Positions 11,340 to 22,488 of a DNA stretch of 64,000 bases are shown here, piece after piece. The DNA is from Calycina herbarum (taxonomy: Eukaryota > Ascomycota > Leotiomycetes > Helotiales > Pezizellaceae). The notes beneath the pieces are model-generated. The model had not been told where the DNA came from, searched no databases, and was given only the letters and a program-made list of their open reading frames with translations. Each line of letters opens with the position of its first letter. Within the stretch, counting starts at the first letter, position 1. The DNA lies in contig LLEY01000050.1 in assembly GCA_001414485.1 (NCBI GenBank), positions 186,001-250,000 on the forward strand, given 5' to 3'. A program made the translations under genes and the position numbers.

Positions 11340-14300
11340 ATGGCGTCCTTACAGGATACAAACTCGCCGGTAGCAGTGGGAGCACGAAGCTGCATGGAAC
11401 TCCTCGAGAACCTGGTGAAGCTTTCCGGTGATAGCGATATCGTTCCCAAAGCAGATGTTGTGGATGTACTTAGCAGATTCAAACTCTGGGCTGGGAATAT
11501 GGGCGCACTCCATCCCTCCGCGATCAAAACATCACTAGACTTCAGACTACGTGATAACCCAAAGGTTTCCAATCGCATCGCCGAGCTACTAGAAGAGCTC
11601 GTTGACTATATTGAAGATGGTGAGTAAAGACTCCGTACATAGTCGCATATATCGCAATTTTTAAACTGCCAATACTAATTCTAGCTAGCTTGTTCGATTG
11701 CTTCAAACGAAAGAGAAAATCTCACATGGACCTTGGACTCTCAAGATGGAAGCGAAAACGAACAAGGGGAAGATGGTGAAGAAACGTCAGAGATTCAAGA
11801 AATTCTCAAGTCAATGATCGATATCATCGTCAATCTGTTCAGATTTTCCGCCATCATTCGTGACAACTCCAATAGAGATAGGTACGCGAAGGCTGAAGCA
11901 GCAGCCGCTATGAGGCATTCTTTAGATGATCAATTCGACATCGGCCACGTGAGACACAAGTTTCCCTCCTTACAGTCCAAGGGAAGAGATTGGTTGGCAG
12001 TGAGATTAGGCAAGGCCATCACCCAAAGACGGAAGTACCTCTGGTATTGTCGAGAGCATCATCAAAAAACACAAATGGGTTCGCAGCCGGCAGCACCAAT
12101 CATCCAAGAGTCTAACATACCGGCACCGTCTCGGAGTTTTCAATTGGACACTCGTACTGTGCTTTCTAAACCCCTAAGTACTCTTGCTCCAACCCAAGCG
12201 TCAACTCTTCTCTTAACAACTGATATCCCCGCGGAGCCTGAACCTGAAGAAGACGCGCAGTCTCAAACTTCTTACGCAACATCAGTTGGTCAGGATGAAG
12301 AAGGTACTAAACTCCAAGTCGTGCCGCTGGAGACAGTTTCAAATGACCTCCCAAACTTTGAGTGTCCTTATTGCTGGCAAATTCAGACTAACAAGACGGA
12401 GAAAACATGGAGGTGAGCATTTCACGAAACCTCAAGAAGCGAAACATTAACTAACCCTCTCAGGAAACACGTCCTGTCAGACCTAAAAGCATACGTATGC
12501 ACATTTAAGGACTGCGATCTCCCAATGTTCCCCGACCACCATACTTGGTTTCTGCACGAGCTGAAGGACCACAGAAAGAAATGGAAATGCCACTTTTGCG
12601 CCGAGGCCAAAGTCTTTCTCTCGTCGGACAAGTACATAAGTCACCTAAAATACCATCACTCGTCGTTATTTATCAAAGAGCAATTACCCGCTATCCTCGA
12701 AATAAGTCAAAAGTCCTTGGGAGACAGAATTCTCCCAGATTGTCCCTTTTGCGAAGATTGGGAAAGCAGATTGAGAAAAATCAACCCAGATCTGGAACCT
12801 TCAGCAGAATTTTTCGTTACTCCGAGTCAGTTCAGACATCATGTTGGGGCGCATATGGAACAATTGGCATTATTTGCAATTCCCCGTGCCCGCAGCGACG
12901 ACAGAGATCTGGATTCCGCCAAATCTGAAGGTCACTCGATCAATAGTCTCCAAAATTTGAGAAACTTTAGTTCCCGGGCTTTGTCGAGCAATGGTCCCAG
13001 TTCATTTGCTGGTGGTGTCCAGTCGAAAAAAAGCGACAATGTGTCAGTGGTCGATAGCGAGAAGCCATCGCCTGGCGCCATTTCCCCTTTGTAAGTAATC
13101 TTCCCTTCTTAAGTAGAAAGTTATAATCTGACATCTCCATTAGACCAAGCTATGGTGAGTCGGCGTCAACTGCGAATAAGATCACACCTGCAAATGAGAA
13201 CCTGAGAGCGACAACAACAATTCGTGGAAGATCTTACGATGTCACCGGCCTTGAACTCGATCCCGAGTTTCTGGACTCGTTACCCGAGGAAATTCGTGAG
13301 GATGTCATCTTAGCAACAGTTGAAGAAAGACACGCAGCTGGTATATACGATTATGACCATCTCAAAACTGAATTGGAGGCAGATTTACGTCGTGACTATG
13401 AGGAAATAGTCAAATGTACAGAGGCATTGACTTCGTATCAAATTTGGACAATCAAATCAAGAGCGGGTGTCCTTGCTGGGAGAAGTTCTAGAGTGACAAC
13501 CAAGGAACACATTGCACAACTCAACGTGGATGGTCGATTGTCATTAGACCAAAAAATTGCCATGGTACAAGAAGTCATTCCTTCGTTCTCACAAGACGAT
13601 TTCTTGCCTTCAAATTCTAGAGGAGAGTTTGGTGTGTCAATTTTGGAAATAGAGCTTGACGAAGAGTTCGAAACAGTGGATCATCACTCGCATTCGCCGA
13701 TTACAGTGTACGTGAAGCAGTCTCCTTTGCCAGAATTGGATCTTCCGACGCTTCGAAAATTAATGGGGAGCGAACAAAAGCCCAAGAGGGCACTCAAGAG
13801 CTTCACCTTCCAGGGGAAAGAAGTTACGACCGATGAGGGGTATAGAGTTGCTTTGGAAGAGTCCCCAGGAACAGAACCACCGAGTTATGAACATGGAGCG
13901 AGGGTTGTATCCGCACCGTCATCTCCTAGGAGCTCATCATCTCGTATTGACCAGCAACCAATACTTCTGGAAAACGAATCAAGTCCTCATGTCGAAGACA
14001 GAGCTTTGCCTGAGACCACCCTGGCATCTACACAGTCTGAAGAACGAGCGTTAGCACAAGATGAAGCCTATTTTCCTTGTGAATTCAGCTTCCTGGGATG
14101 TGACGAAATCACAAGCACACATTTTCTCGAAGATGACATGTTTGAAGAATGTGTTGATAAATGGGCACTGCATTGTTCCTCGCATTTCAAGCCTTTCCCT
14201 CCTCCCTTGAGAATTGGATGTCCTTTCTGCGACCAGGTATTCGACACGAGCTCTAAACCTGCTGATGTCCATATCAATTTTCGGGAACGAATACGGCATA

Positions 14301-17300
14301 TGATTAGTATGCACTACATGAGGAATTTGATGCAAGGGAAGGAACTGTTGGATCCTCATGTCCTTGAGTATTTGTGGAAAAGAGGTGTTCTTGACACCGA
14401 GAAGTATACAAATCTTCGTCGGCAGACAGATATGCGAGTAACTGTTATACCACACGATCTGGCAGAGGTTTTAACTCGAGATTCACAGAATCCTAGCCCT
14501 GAAAGCAAGGAAAGATCTGATTCCGAGCCGTCATCTCCTCGAAGCTCGTCATCTTATATCAGCCAGGAATCAGAGCTGCTCGAGGAACAATTAAGCTCCC
14601 AACATGAGATGCCGGCCCGTTCAATGAAGTCTCTTGGAAAGGCTGCTCAACAATCTGGCCTGGGTGGTGACAAGGCTTTGGATCTGGATGCTGTGAGCAG
14701 CTCGCCGGTACAAGTTGATATAGACTACAGAAAAATGCTTACAACATACCTTGTATTCACGGTCCGCAAGGCTCTTCCAAGAAGTAACAAAGAAGACCCA
14801 ACTTGGGCCAGAGCTACCGTCGTTCAAGAGAGGCTTGAGCAAGGAGAAATTGCTAAGCAGGTCAAAAGGCTCAGCGAGCACAACAGTAGATCGTTAGCGG
14901 AGCAAAAGGCGGCTCTCGCGCCATATCAAAATGGCCAAGTCAATAAGATATTTGATGACTTACTCTCGAACGAGAGAGACCCGGACAGTTTTACTTTTCA
15001 ACTGGTTGGCCTTGACTTGAAGCAGCGCGTTATTAAGAAAGAGGAAGAGGGCAAGAGAAGGTGGACAGAGACAATTCAGATGTCATTATACGTCGCGAGA
15101 GCGCCAATGAAACATGTAGACTGCAAGAAGCTTTACGAGGCTATTTATAGGTATGGTTTATGCTTATAGTGAAAGAAAATAAAAGCATGCTAATCTGCCA
15201 CCAGGATTCGGGATAACAAGTCACTGGAACCAAAAGATTCACAAGAAAAGTCTGAAGTAGGGCCTCTCTCGAATAATGCAGACTCAGACTCAGACTTCGA
15301 CACCCAAGATGAACCTAAGACCCTAAGCGAAGAACTCGCCCGCGTTCAGAAATCAATTCCTCGAGTCACTTGGGACCATGTAAACGTTGATGAGAATGTT
15401 GTCAAGATATCCGTGATGGGTCCTTGGGGAGAAGAGAATCGGGAAATTTATATCAGAGTTACTATAGTATTCTCACTTGACTATCCACAGACAACATCGC
15501 GGGTTATCTTCACGATAGCGAAGAACCAAAATATCCCAAACAATGTTTTTCAAAGATTAACCAATGAGGTGCACCACATTGCCTCATTCTATACATCACG
15601 TCGACGACGTTGCCTCAAACCCACCCTTCGCTATCTTCAGGGGGATATTAGTTTTGAAAACGCCACTAATTCTCCCCAAGTACTTTTTCTTGATCCCAGC
15701 ATGGTACAACGGCTAAGAGCAATACCCCGTGTCGCTGCGGCTCCTACTATGGATCCTGTCGAGACATATCGTCGAGGACAGATGGACGCAAGAGAGGAGC
15801 TTGATAGACACTCCTCGCGTCTCCCTACTATGGATCTTGTTGAGGCATATCGCCGGGGACAAATGGACGCAAAAGCGGAGCTTGATGGACACTACTCGCC
15901 GCGTGTGCCTCCGAGACCGGCGGTGGTACAAGATCCCGCTCCCATGCGGGCAGTCACTTATAGGCCGCGACATGAAAGCTTTGCTGAGCAGCCTCGTTAT
16001 CAATACGCCCAAGAACCTCGCTACGAACCTCGCTACGAACCTCCTGTCTATCGTCGTCTTCAACTAGAGCGTCGATATAGAGAAGAGAGGTATTTTGAGA
16101 GACCTGGATATCCTGGACCGTCAATTGAAGCCAATAACAAGAACGACTTTACGAAGGCATACGCAGAAAAAAAAGTAAAGGTGTACCAGCTCCGTGGACT
16201 TGATTGGATAGAAGTTGGCTCTGGGTTCTGCACAGGTGGTTCTAATGCAAATGAGGTTCCCTATGTCGTTGTCCAGGATGACGCCCAGCATACCATATTC
16301 GAAGCATACATTGTGACAAGTTCTGCATTTAAGAAGGAGCAAGATACTGCTATCAAGTGGAAAGACCCATCATCCGACATGGAGAAGACACTGAGCTTTC
16401 AGAAATCCGAAGAATGCACTGAAATATGGAACCATATCAACCATGCCCAGGAACAACTTCTTAAAAGCGAAGAAACAAAGGAAGATGTGTTTCAGGCGAC
16501 GCCTGAACGGAGGAGTTTTCCGCCCACTGAGTTCGATGGACAACCATTCGTAGAGCGTGCCAGAAAGTACATTCTCTCCTGGTATTCTATTCTCGTCACC
16601 CAACGTAAAGATCGCCACGCCCAGCAACTGAACCGCATCAACGAACGAGCACGTCCGCACTCCTCCGAAATAGCAGCAGCGGAGACGGATCTCAAGCGTG
16701 GAATGGATGATGATTGGGAAACGAGCTTACACCAGTACCCTGATGCTCTAGAAACATTCTACCGGTTCAGACATTGGGATATGAGAGATCCGCCGTTGAA
16801 TGAGTTCGGAAAAGGATCGGGCGATGATAAAGTGATATTTAGAGAACAGCCTCACCTTGCTTCAGGGAAGGGCGTTTCACACAAAGTTCAGGATAACAAG
16901 ACGGATCCCGAGACAAAACTAATGCGGCAGCTTGTGGCAATTCAACAACAAACGGGGGTTCAAAGGATTGATTACGAGAAAGCACGGAAAGAATTCACAG
17001 ATAGAAAGGCAAATGAAGCGGCGGTAATTACCGACACATTTCCATTGGTTGGCCAGAAACACAGAGTGAAAGTATATGAGTTAAGTGGTGAAAGACGGAG
17101 GGAAAGAGGAATTGGATATTGTACTGTTTACAATACACAAGAATACCCGCCGCAAGCGCATATATGTGTTGAGTCGGAGGATACCCCCAAAGTCAAGCTG
17201 TTCGAAACAAGACTCGGACAACCCAGTAGATTTTGGAAGGAGCAAAATACAGTTATAAATTGGAAAGACCCAATCACCAATGTTAAAGTCACTCTCAGCT

Positions 17301-18454
17301 TTGCAGATGCTGAAAGCTGCACTCAGATATGGGATAATATCAGGCGTTTCAGGGATTTGCCGAATGAGAGGAAAGATCCCGCAAATTCATTAGGGGAAAA
17401 GACTCTTCCAGTGCGTCGCACAGTATCAGAAAACGCGAACAGTGTTGGAGATTTCGATATGTTCGAGCGACAAGGAGACGATAAATATAACGAGGAAATG
17501 TCTGCGTCTTCTGCACGCGGTCTTGGTGCCACGAGAAGAGAATTGAAGGCTCGTGCTTTGGGATTATATGATGAACCATTACCAGATTTGAGTACATGTA
17601 GCACCATTACTTCGATGAGTGGTTCTTACAATGTGGGCTCTACTTCAAGAGACAACGACCAGTTCAGTCCTGGCTACCAGACAGCATTTGGGAACATGTC
17701 GTTGGGAGAACCAGACAGTGCAAGCGCCACCTACTACCCTTCTCCTCAGTATCGCACTCAAAATTCTCGGCCAACGCCTCAAACTATTCCTTGGGATATG
17801 GAAGTGATGAAGGTGCCTGATTTCTATGACTTTATTGTCGAGAAAGGAAAAGAGCCATACCTTCGGCTACATCAACGCTACCATGATTATCCATCTCCTC
17901 TTATGCCGCAGATAGTCTATCTTGACCCGATTGATGATGGATCTTCTAATCCCTGCCTTTATCCGGGCCAAGGGTGCTGGAAATCAGGTCCTCGTCCTAT
18001 ATTTTCTAGAACTGCAGATCTCGAACGTCATTATAATGCTGTACATTATGGCTCTGCAGCACGGCTATTTCCTTGTGATTACCCGAAATGTGGCAGACAC
18101 AATGACCCTTTTACTAGAAAGGATCACTGTCGAGATCACTATAAGGAGTTCCATAAAGAAGATATTGGAGAATTCAAAGGTGGGAAGTCGGCTAAAGATA
18201 AAGCTCGATTGGAGGAAAAACAACAGGAGTGGGAAGCGGAGCGAAAGATTGATCCCGATTGGTGGCGTTGTTCTAAGTGTTTAGAGAGAATCATTGTCAA
18301 GAAGGATGGTTGGAATTGCCCATCTTGCAAGCGGGAATGCAACAAGAGCCGAATTGAGGTTCGTAAAAACCCACCAAGATCGAGTCGTGCCGATGAAGCT
18401 GGTTCAGATTATCGCTCTCCCTCCCCCCGCCTATGTGCAAGGGCACTAGATTAG
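11340..18454 (+). CDS. Giant C2H2 / UBM / RWD / tandem EVH1-like multidomain protein
   Basis: Five exons (11340-11619, 11689-12412, 12464-13090, 13144-15150, 15205-18454) join in perfect phase to 2295 residues. Residues 1-300 form an acidic helical region typical of fungal proteins with acuF-like C2H2 modules. Residues 318-475 are a C2H2/Cys-pair block ending in the familiar FRHHVGAHMEQLALFAIPR. A ubiquitin-binding motif (DPEFLDSLPEEIREDV) lies near 583-600. An uncharacterised domain occurs twice, at about 637-753 and 1075-1213, with another zinc block at 852-940 between the copies. An RWD domain (1252-1362) with ISVMGPWG and CLKPTLRYL resembles that of WDR59/Mtc5. Two PP4R3-type EVH1-like domains follow (1534-1630 and 1832-1932), then C2H2 fingers (2130-2185) and a C-x2-C / C-x2-C ribbon near 2232. 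No ATPase is present. The last residues are probably altered by a one-base frame slip in a C run at 18423-18428; see findings. Gene predictors might split this locus, but every intron is clean. Confidence 0.8.
15746..15907 (+). repeat. 81-bp tandem duplication (two copies) inside the giant gene
   Basis: The segment starting ACTATGGAT at 15746 recurs exactly 81 bp later at 15827. The period is 27 codons, so the frame is kept. Each copy encodes a YRRGQMDA-x-x-ELD motif. The copies differ at scattered, mostly silent sites, so the duplication is not brand new. Confidence 0.8.
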
Positions 18455-19247
18455 TTGAGAATAAGGAGGGGAACTTTGACCCCTGTTCCTCTTGCATGAG
18501 TAACTATGAGGGGCCTCCATACGACGATAGGTTATATGAGGAACCGAGTTATGAGCAGACTTCGACAAATTGGTACAAGCCGCGGCATGACACTTGGTGA
18601 TGTATTCAAACCAAAACTGTGACCCGTTGAGTTAGGGACAAGAGTTGGGAAGCACGACCTCATCGCACAGCGGCGTTCGAAATATGCTCGCGTAAGAGGA
18701 ATCCAGAAACCTGTTGAACGTTGATAGTGCATGTCGAGAAAAGAATGTAACCAGAGGAGCCCTGGCAGACTGAATGACGATGCTGGAACAGTGTCGTGGT
18801 TACACCATAAACGATGCGATGCCCTCCATCTTGGATATCTTGCTTTAGAAAGGCTCGAATGCTCGAACCAAAATTTTGATTCTGAACTTTGCGAATTAGA
18901 AATATCTCTAGATTATTTATCTTTGATGCTGGTCAGTCTTTAGTCTCAGATTGCCAATATCCAGTTTAATATTGACCGTTCACGTGGTCAATGTCTTGAT
19001 GATGGAATCGAGTTTCTATCCGGGCGAGGGCGTCGCTAACAGATAAAAAGCAACCAAAGAGATGAAAGAATCAAGTGTCTCAGAAAGCAACCCGAGTACC
19101 CAAAGCCGCAACGGGGTTTATCGACTCTGAAGAACGAAATCCGCTAGTGAGAGCCGTCCGACTTCCGATCTTAGAGCAGGTTCCGTTCAGGGACAACTGA
19201 CGAGGACTTCGGAACCATATTCACAGTTCTTGTCCTCATTTTGCGGA
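18455..19247. other. Downstream frame remnant of the giant gene, then intergenic
   Basis: From 18433 to 18600 a different frame reads a protein-like, Tyr/Glu-rich tail ending at a TGA at 18598-18600. This is probably the true C-terminus of the giant protein beyond a homopolymer slip. The rest, 18601-19247, has no convincing gene. From about 19127 onward a frame is open into the following CHORD locus and could belong to its 5' exon. Confidence 0.45.
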
Positions 19248-21615
19248 ATGATAACCGAACTATACGCCAAATATACGCAGGAGCAAGAGCCTCATCCATC
19301 ATCTTCTCAGTCTCCGAGTGATGCAGGCGATCAGGATCTTGATGAAAATACCTTTTATATTGATTCGGATTCCAAAGAAGAACAAAACCTGAATGGTCCA
19401 TCAGAGAACAAGATGAGGAAGAAGAGGTGTTTGCGGGTCCAAATAGGTGTATTTTGCACTGGGTGATGAAAACCAGATAAAATCTCTCCATTCGACTATT
19501 TTCTCCGTCTCGGAATCCATTCACCAATTATTTCTAGATTTTGTTTTCTGGATGAGGACGATGATCCTAATGGGGAGGATGAGAAGATATATATGGTATG
19601 TGGTAGTTGTGACAATAATGATTAGTAAAACGTTAGTAGGGTGATCCACTATTATAATGTTAATTATAGTTTAGTTCACCGGCAATGCGCGATCAAAGTT
19701 CAGGCGATGGTACCAGATGCTGGTTAGTCGTACTAGATTCTATTGATCGTGGAATTATTTTCTAAATCTGCTATAGATTGTGAGAACCTCGGCCCCTCTA
19801 AAAATCGACTTTCTGGAGATTTACTTCCATCAGAAAGAGGGGGTCCCAAACCAGGTTCGCAGTCGGTCTTTAATCCGACAATACTACCAGACGACCCATT
19901 GGACGGTTTCCGCTTATTGCCAAAGAGAAGCCCAGAAGCACATGGGGGTGAACAAGATTCCAGCTCTCGAGATAAAGCACCTCTTGAATCATAGAAGAGC
20001 GAAGAGCCGCAGGTCCTCTCTTCGCCAAGAGTTGGGCCCGGTCGACTGGACCACGACAAAATTCTCAGGTGTGGACGCAATGGCTGTGGGAAATTTTACA
20101 CAGGCCCAGATGAGAAGTGTCACTATCACCCAGGTACACTACGCCCCTACTAGATAGTACTAGGTTGGAATTACTGTAATATTACAGTCCTAGAATTGCA
20201 TGAAATCGACTTGATCCCGCCTTGCATGACTGGAAAACATGCCACAGCGGAAGAAATTCGTCTACCTATGGAGGAAAACCAGAGTTGGAAAAGCTTGGCT
20301 GAGAACAGTGGTTCAGATGTGGTTCCTGACAGTACGGTTGGAAAAATTTCAGAAGTCGGCATTTCTTCTACGGAGAGGGAGTCAAAATCATCTCCTTCAA
20401 GGAGACTGGAATTACCCGAACCCTACGGATTAGGAACTTATCCAGGCCAAGATAATCGCTTGGGGGTGTGGCTCAACGTCCTCGAATCAACCGATATTCT
20501 GCCCTCCAACGCCCATGATTTGGGCGCCACAATCGAATTCAAAGACAGACTCCGAGGATTGGCAAGAGAGAGGCTTAGTGAACTACAGATCCGTAACATA
20601 GTTGATGCCGCCAAACAATTCGCTGGGTTTAAAAATGAGGCATTGGGGTTTGAGCACCTGTACCAAGCGTTGGATGGGTATAAATGGGGAAAAGACGGGA
20701 AGGATACTGGCGACAAGACATTAGAAACAAAGAGGTCCACCCAGTCAGAAGTCTTGACCACAAATCCTTGGACTGGCAATATGATTTCCAAACCACAACA
20801 GAGCTGGCAACCGCATGAAATCTCAACCAGGGGCGAAACTAGTGAGCAGAGCGAAAAGATATTCGCATGTCAACGCCCCTTTTGTGCAAAGTTCTATACA
20901 GACCCAGAGGAGGACTGTCACTACCACCCTGGCACGCGAGTCTTCGACGAGGAGAAGACAGGATGGAGCTGCTGCAAGGCTCGAGTCCTGAAATATGACA
21001 AATTCTACACCATCCCGCCTTGTACAACAGGAAAACACGCTACAGTCGTCCCCGGATTTCGTCGAAATATCGAGGAAAACAGGGATAGTTCCACAGATAT
21101 GCTTCCTTTTGCTGAATTCTTTCTGTCGTGGACAACAATACAACCAGAGGCAACTAAAACTCCTAAGTTTGAGCACCCTACCCCAAGCGATGAAAGAGGA
21201 AATCCAGATATGCCTTCAGAAAGTAGCTCAGGAAAACTCCTAGAAGTTATCCTCCCGTCAACAGGAAAGGGACCCCAGAACGACGAATCTCGGATTAATC
21301 GCAGACGAAGAGTAATACTACAGTCTACAAACGGTCCTAGGTGAAAACGAGCGCTACAATGCCTGGTTCAACTTCCTCAAAGGCACCGAACTTTTCCCTT
21401 CCGAGACTCAACTTTTCAGCCCCGCCCTTGAAGAATTCGAAGACAAAGTTCGAGAACTCGCAAAGGAGGAGCTGAGTGGTCCAGATATCCGCAGATTAGT
21501 AAATCAGGCGAAAGAAGCCGCGGTGTTTAATACAGAGCCTTTGAGTTTTGACGACTTAGACCGCGCGTTGCGAACGGAAAAAGGGTTTGAGACAAGAGCC
21601 AAAATCGCAGGATAA
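19248..21615 (+). CDS. CHORD-domain protein with AAA-lid-like repeats, frame disrupted
   Basis: The exact model is uncertain. A first CHORD half with a GCGKFYTGPDEKCHYHP core lies near 20069-20130. After a 54-bp intron it joins directly to a CMTGKH end, skipping the central WSCC section. A complete second CHORD lies at about 20866-21045, with KFYTDPEEDCHYHPG, GWSCCKARV and PCTTGKH. Zn-binding CHORD modules occur in RAR1/CHP1/melusin co-chaperones that act with Hsp90 and SGT1. Each CHORD is followed by a helical repeat (20442-20682; 21341-21580) containing L-A-x-E-x-L-S and I-R-x-x-V, like the C-terminal lid of fungal AAA ATPases. Problems: an in-frame TAG at 19992-19994 upstream of CHORD 1, and a frame change near 21320-21340 before the second lid repeat, for which no strong splice pair is visible. 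Upstream coding pieces at 19248-19403 and 19539-19597 are plausible exons. The locus may be a decaying gene. Confidence 0.5.
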
Positions 21616-22488
21616 GGATGTGTACTATGTGTAAATGTAGTCGACCCCTTTTTCTGGTCAGATACAAGATGTATACAATAACCATAGTCAAATCTCCTCG
21701 AGTTGGTAGTTGGAATTCAATTTCTATTCTTGATTATTATGTCGTAATACTCGTCGGCTTATACGTGTTGTGTTGTTGTTGTATATTAGTGAGTTTTGGT
21801 GTTATCGGGGTTTTTATCGGGACTTCATAAACTAATCTTTTTGCCAACTTAAAAAAATCAAATCGCTTACAACACAAGCCGACGAGTAATTAAAAACACA
21901 ATACCCTATTGTCCCTTGAATTAATGCTTTTCTCAATCCAAACCCAAACCTCGCTTATTAATTAACCGAGCCAAATAAGAAAGGGGGCGCGAGATATACA
22001 ACTATCTTTCAATTGCAATCATCTCATCTCAAATACATTATTCTTCTCCTCTCTCCCCAGATAAACAAACCACGCAACCCAACAACAAACCACCAATCTC
22101 ACCCCCAACCCACAAGTCTATTTCATTTCTTCTCATTCACTTTCATTCAATCTTTAAAAAAAGTGATATTTCGAAATGATCTATTCTTAATTTTTAGATC
22201 TCCTCTACCATCTCATCTCATCTATTCAAACATATATGCAAATGCCCACCCATTCATGCACCCAGCTGCCTCCCTCCCGTCCTCCCCATATCTACACAAT
22301 AAATAAAAAAGAGGAACTATTTTTTAAAACCAAAAGAAAAAAAATCTTACAACGAGAAAAATACTCCGCTGCCCATGCAAAAAGCCCACCCGTGTAAATA
22401 TGCAAATGCACCTTTTAAAACGAAAAGTAGGAAACAGAGAACTCAATCCCCATCCCACCCCATCCCATCCCCTCCACCAAATTTAGCC
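21616..22488. other. Intergenic between convergent genes
   Basis: About 870 bp of pyrimidine- and A-rich DNA between the rightward CHORD locus and the leftward deubiquitinase gene. It should carry both 3' untranslated regions. Open frames here are low-complexity Ser/Pro/His strings without family resemblance. Confidence 0.4.

Noticed and set aside
18139..18497. Short intron at the end of the giant gene instead of a frame slip
   Set aside because: The only candidate donor and acceptor pairs between 18433 and 18475 would make introns under 40 bases with poor consensus; a single missing base in the C run explains the frame change better.
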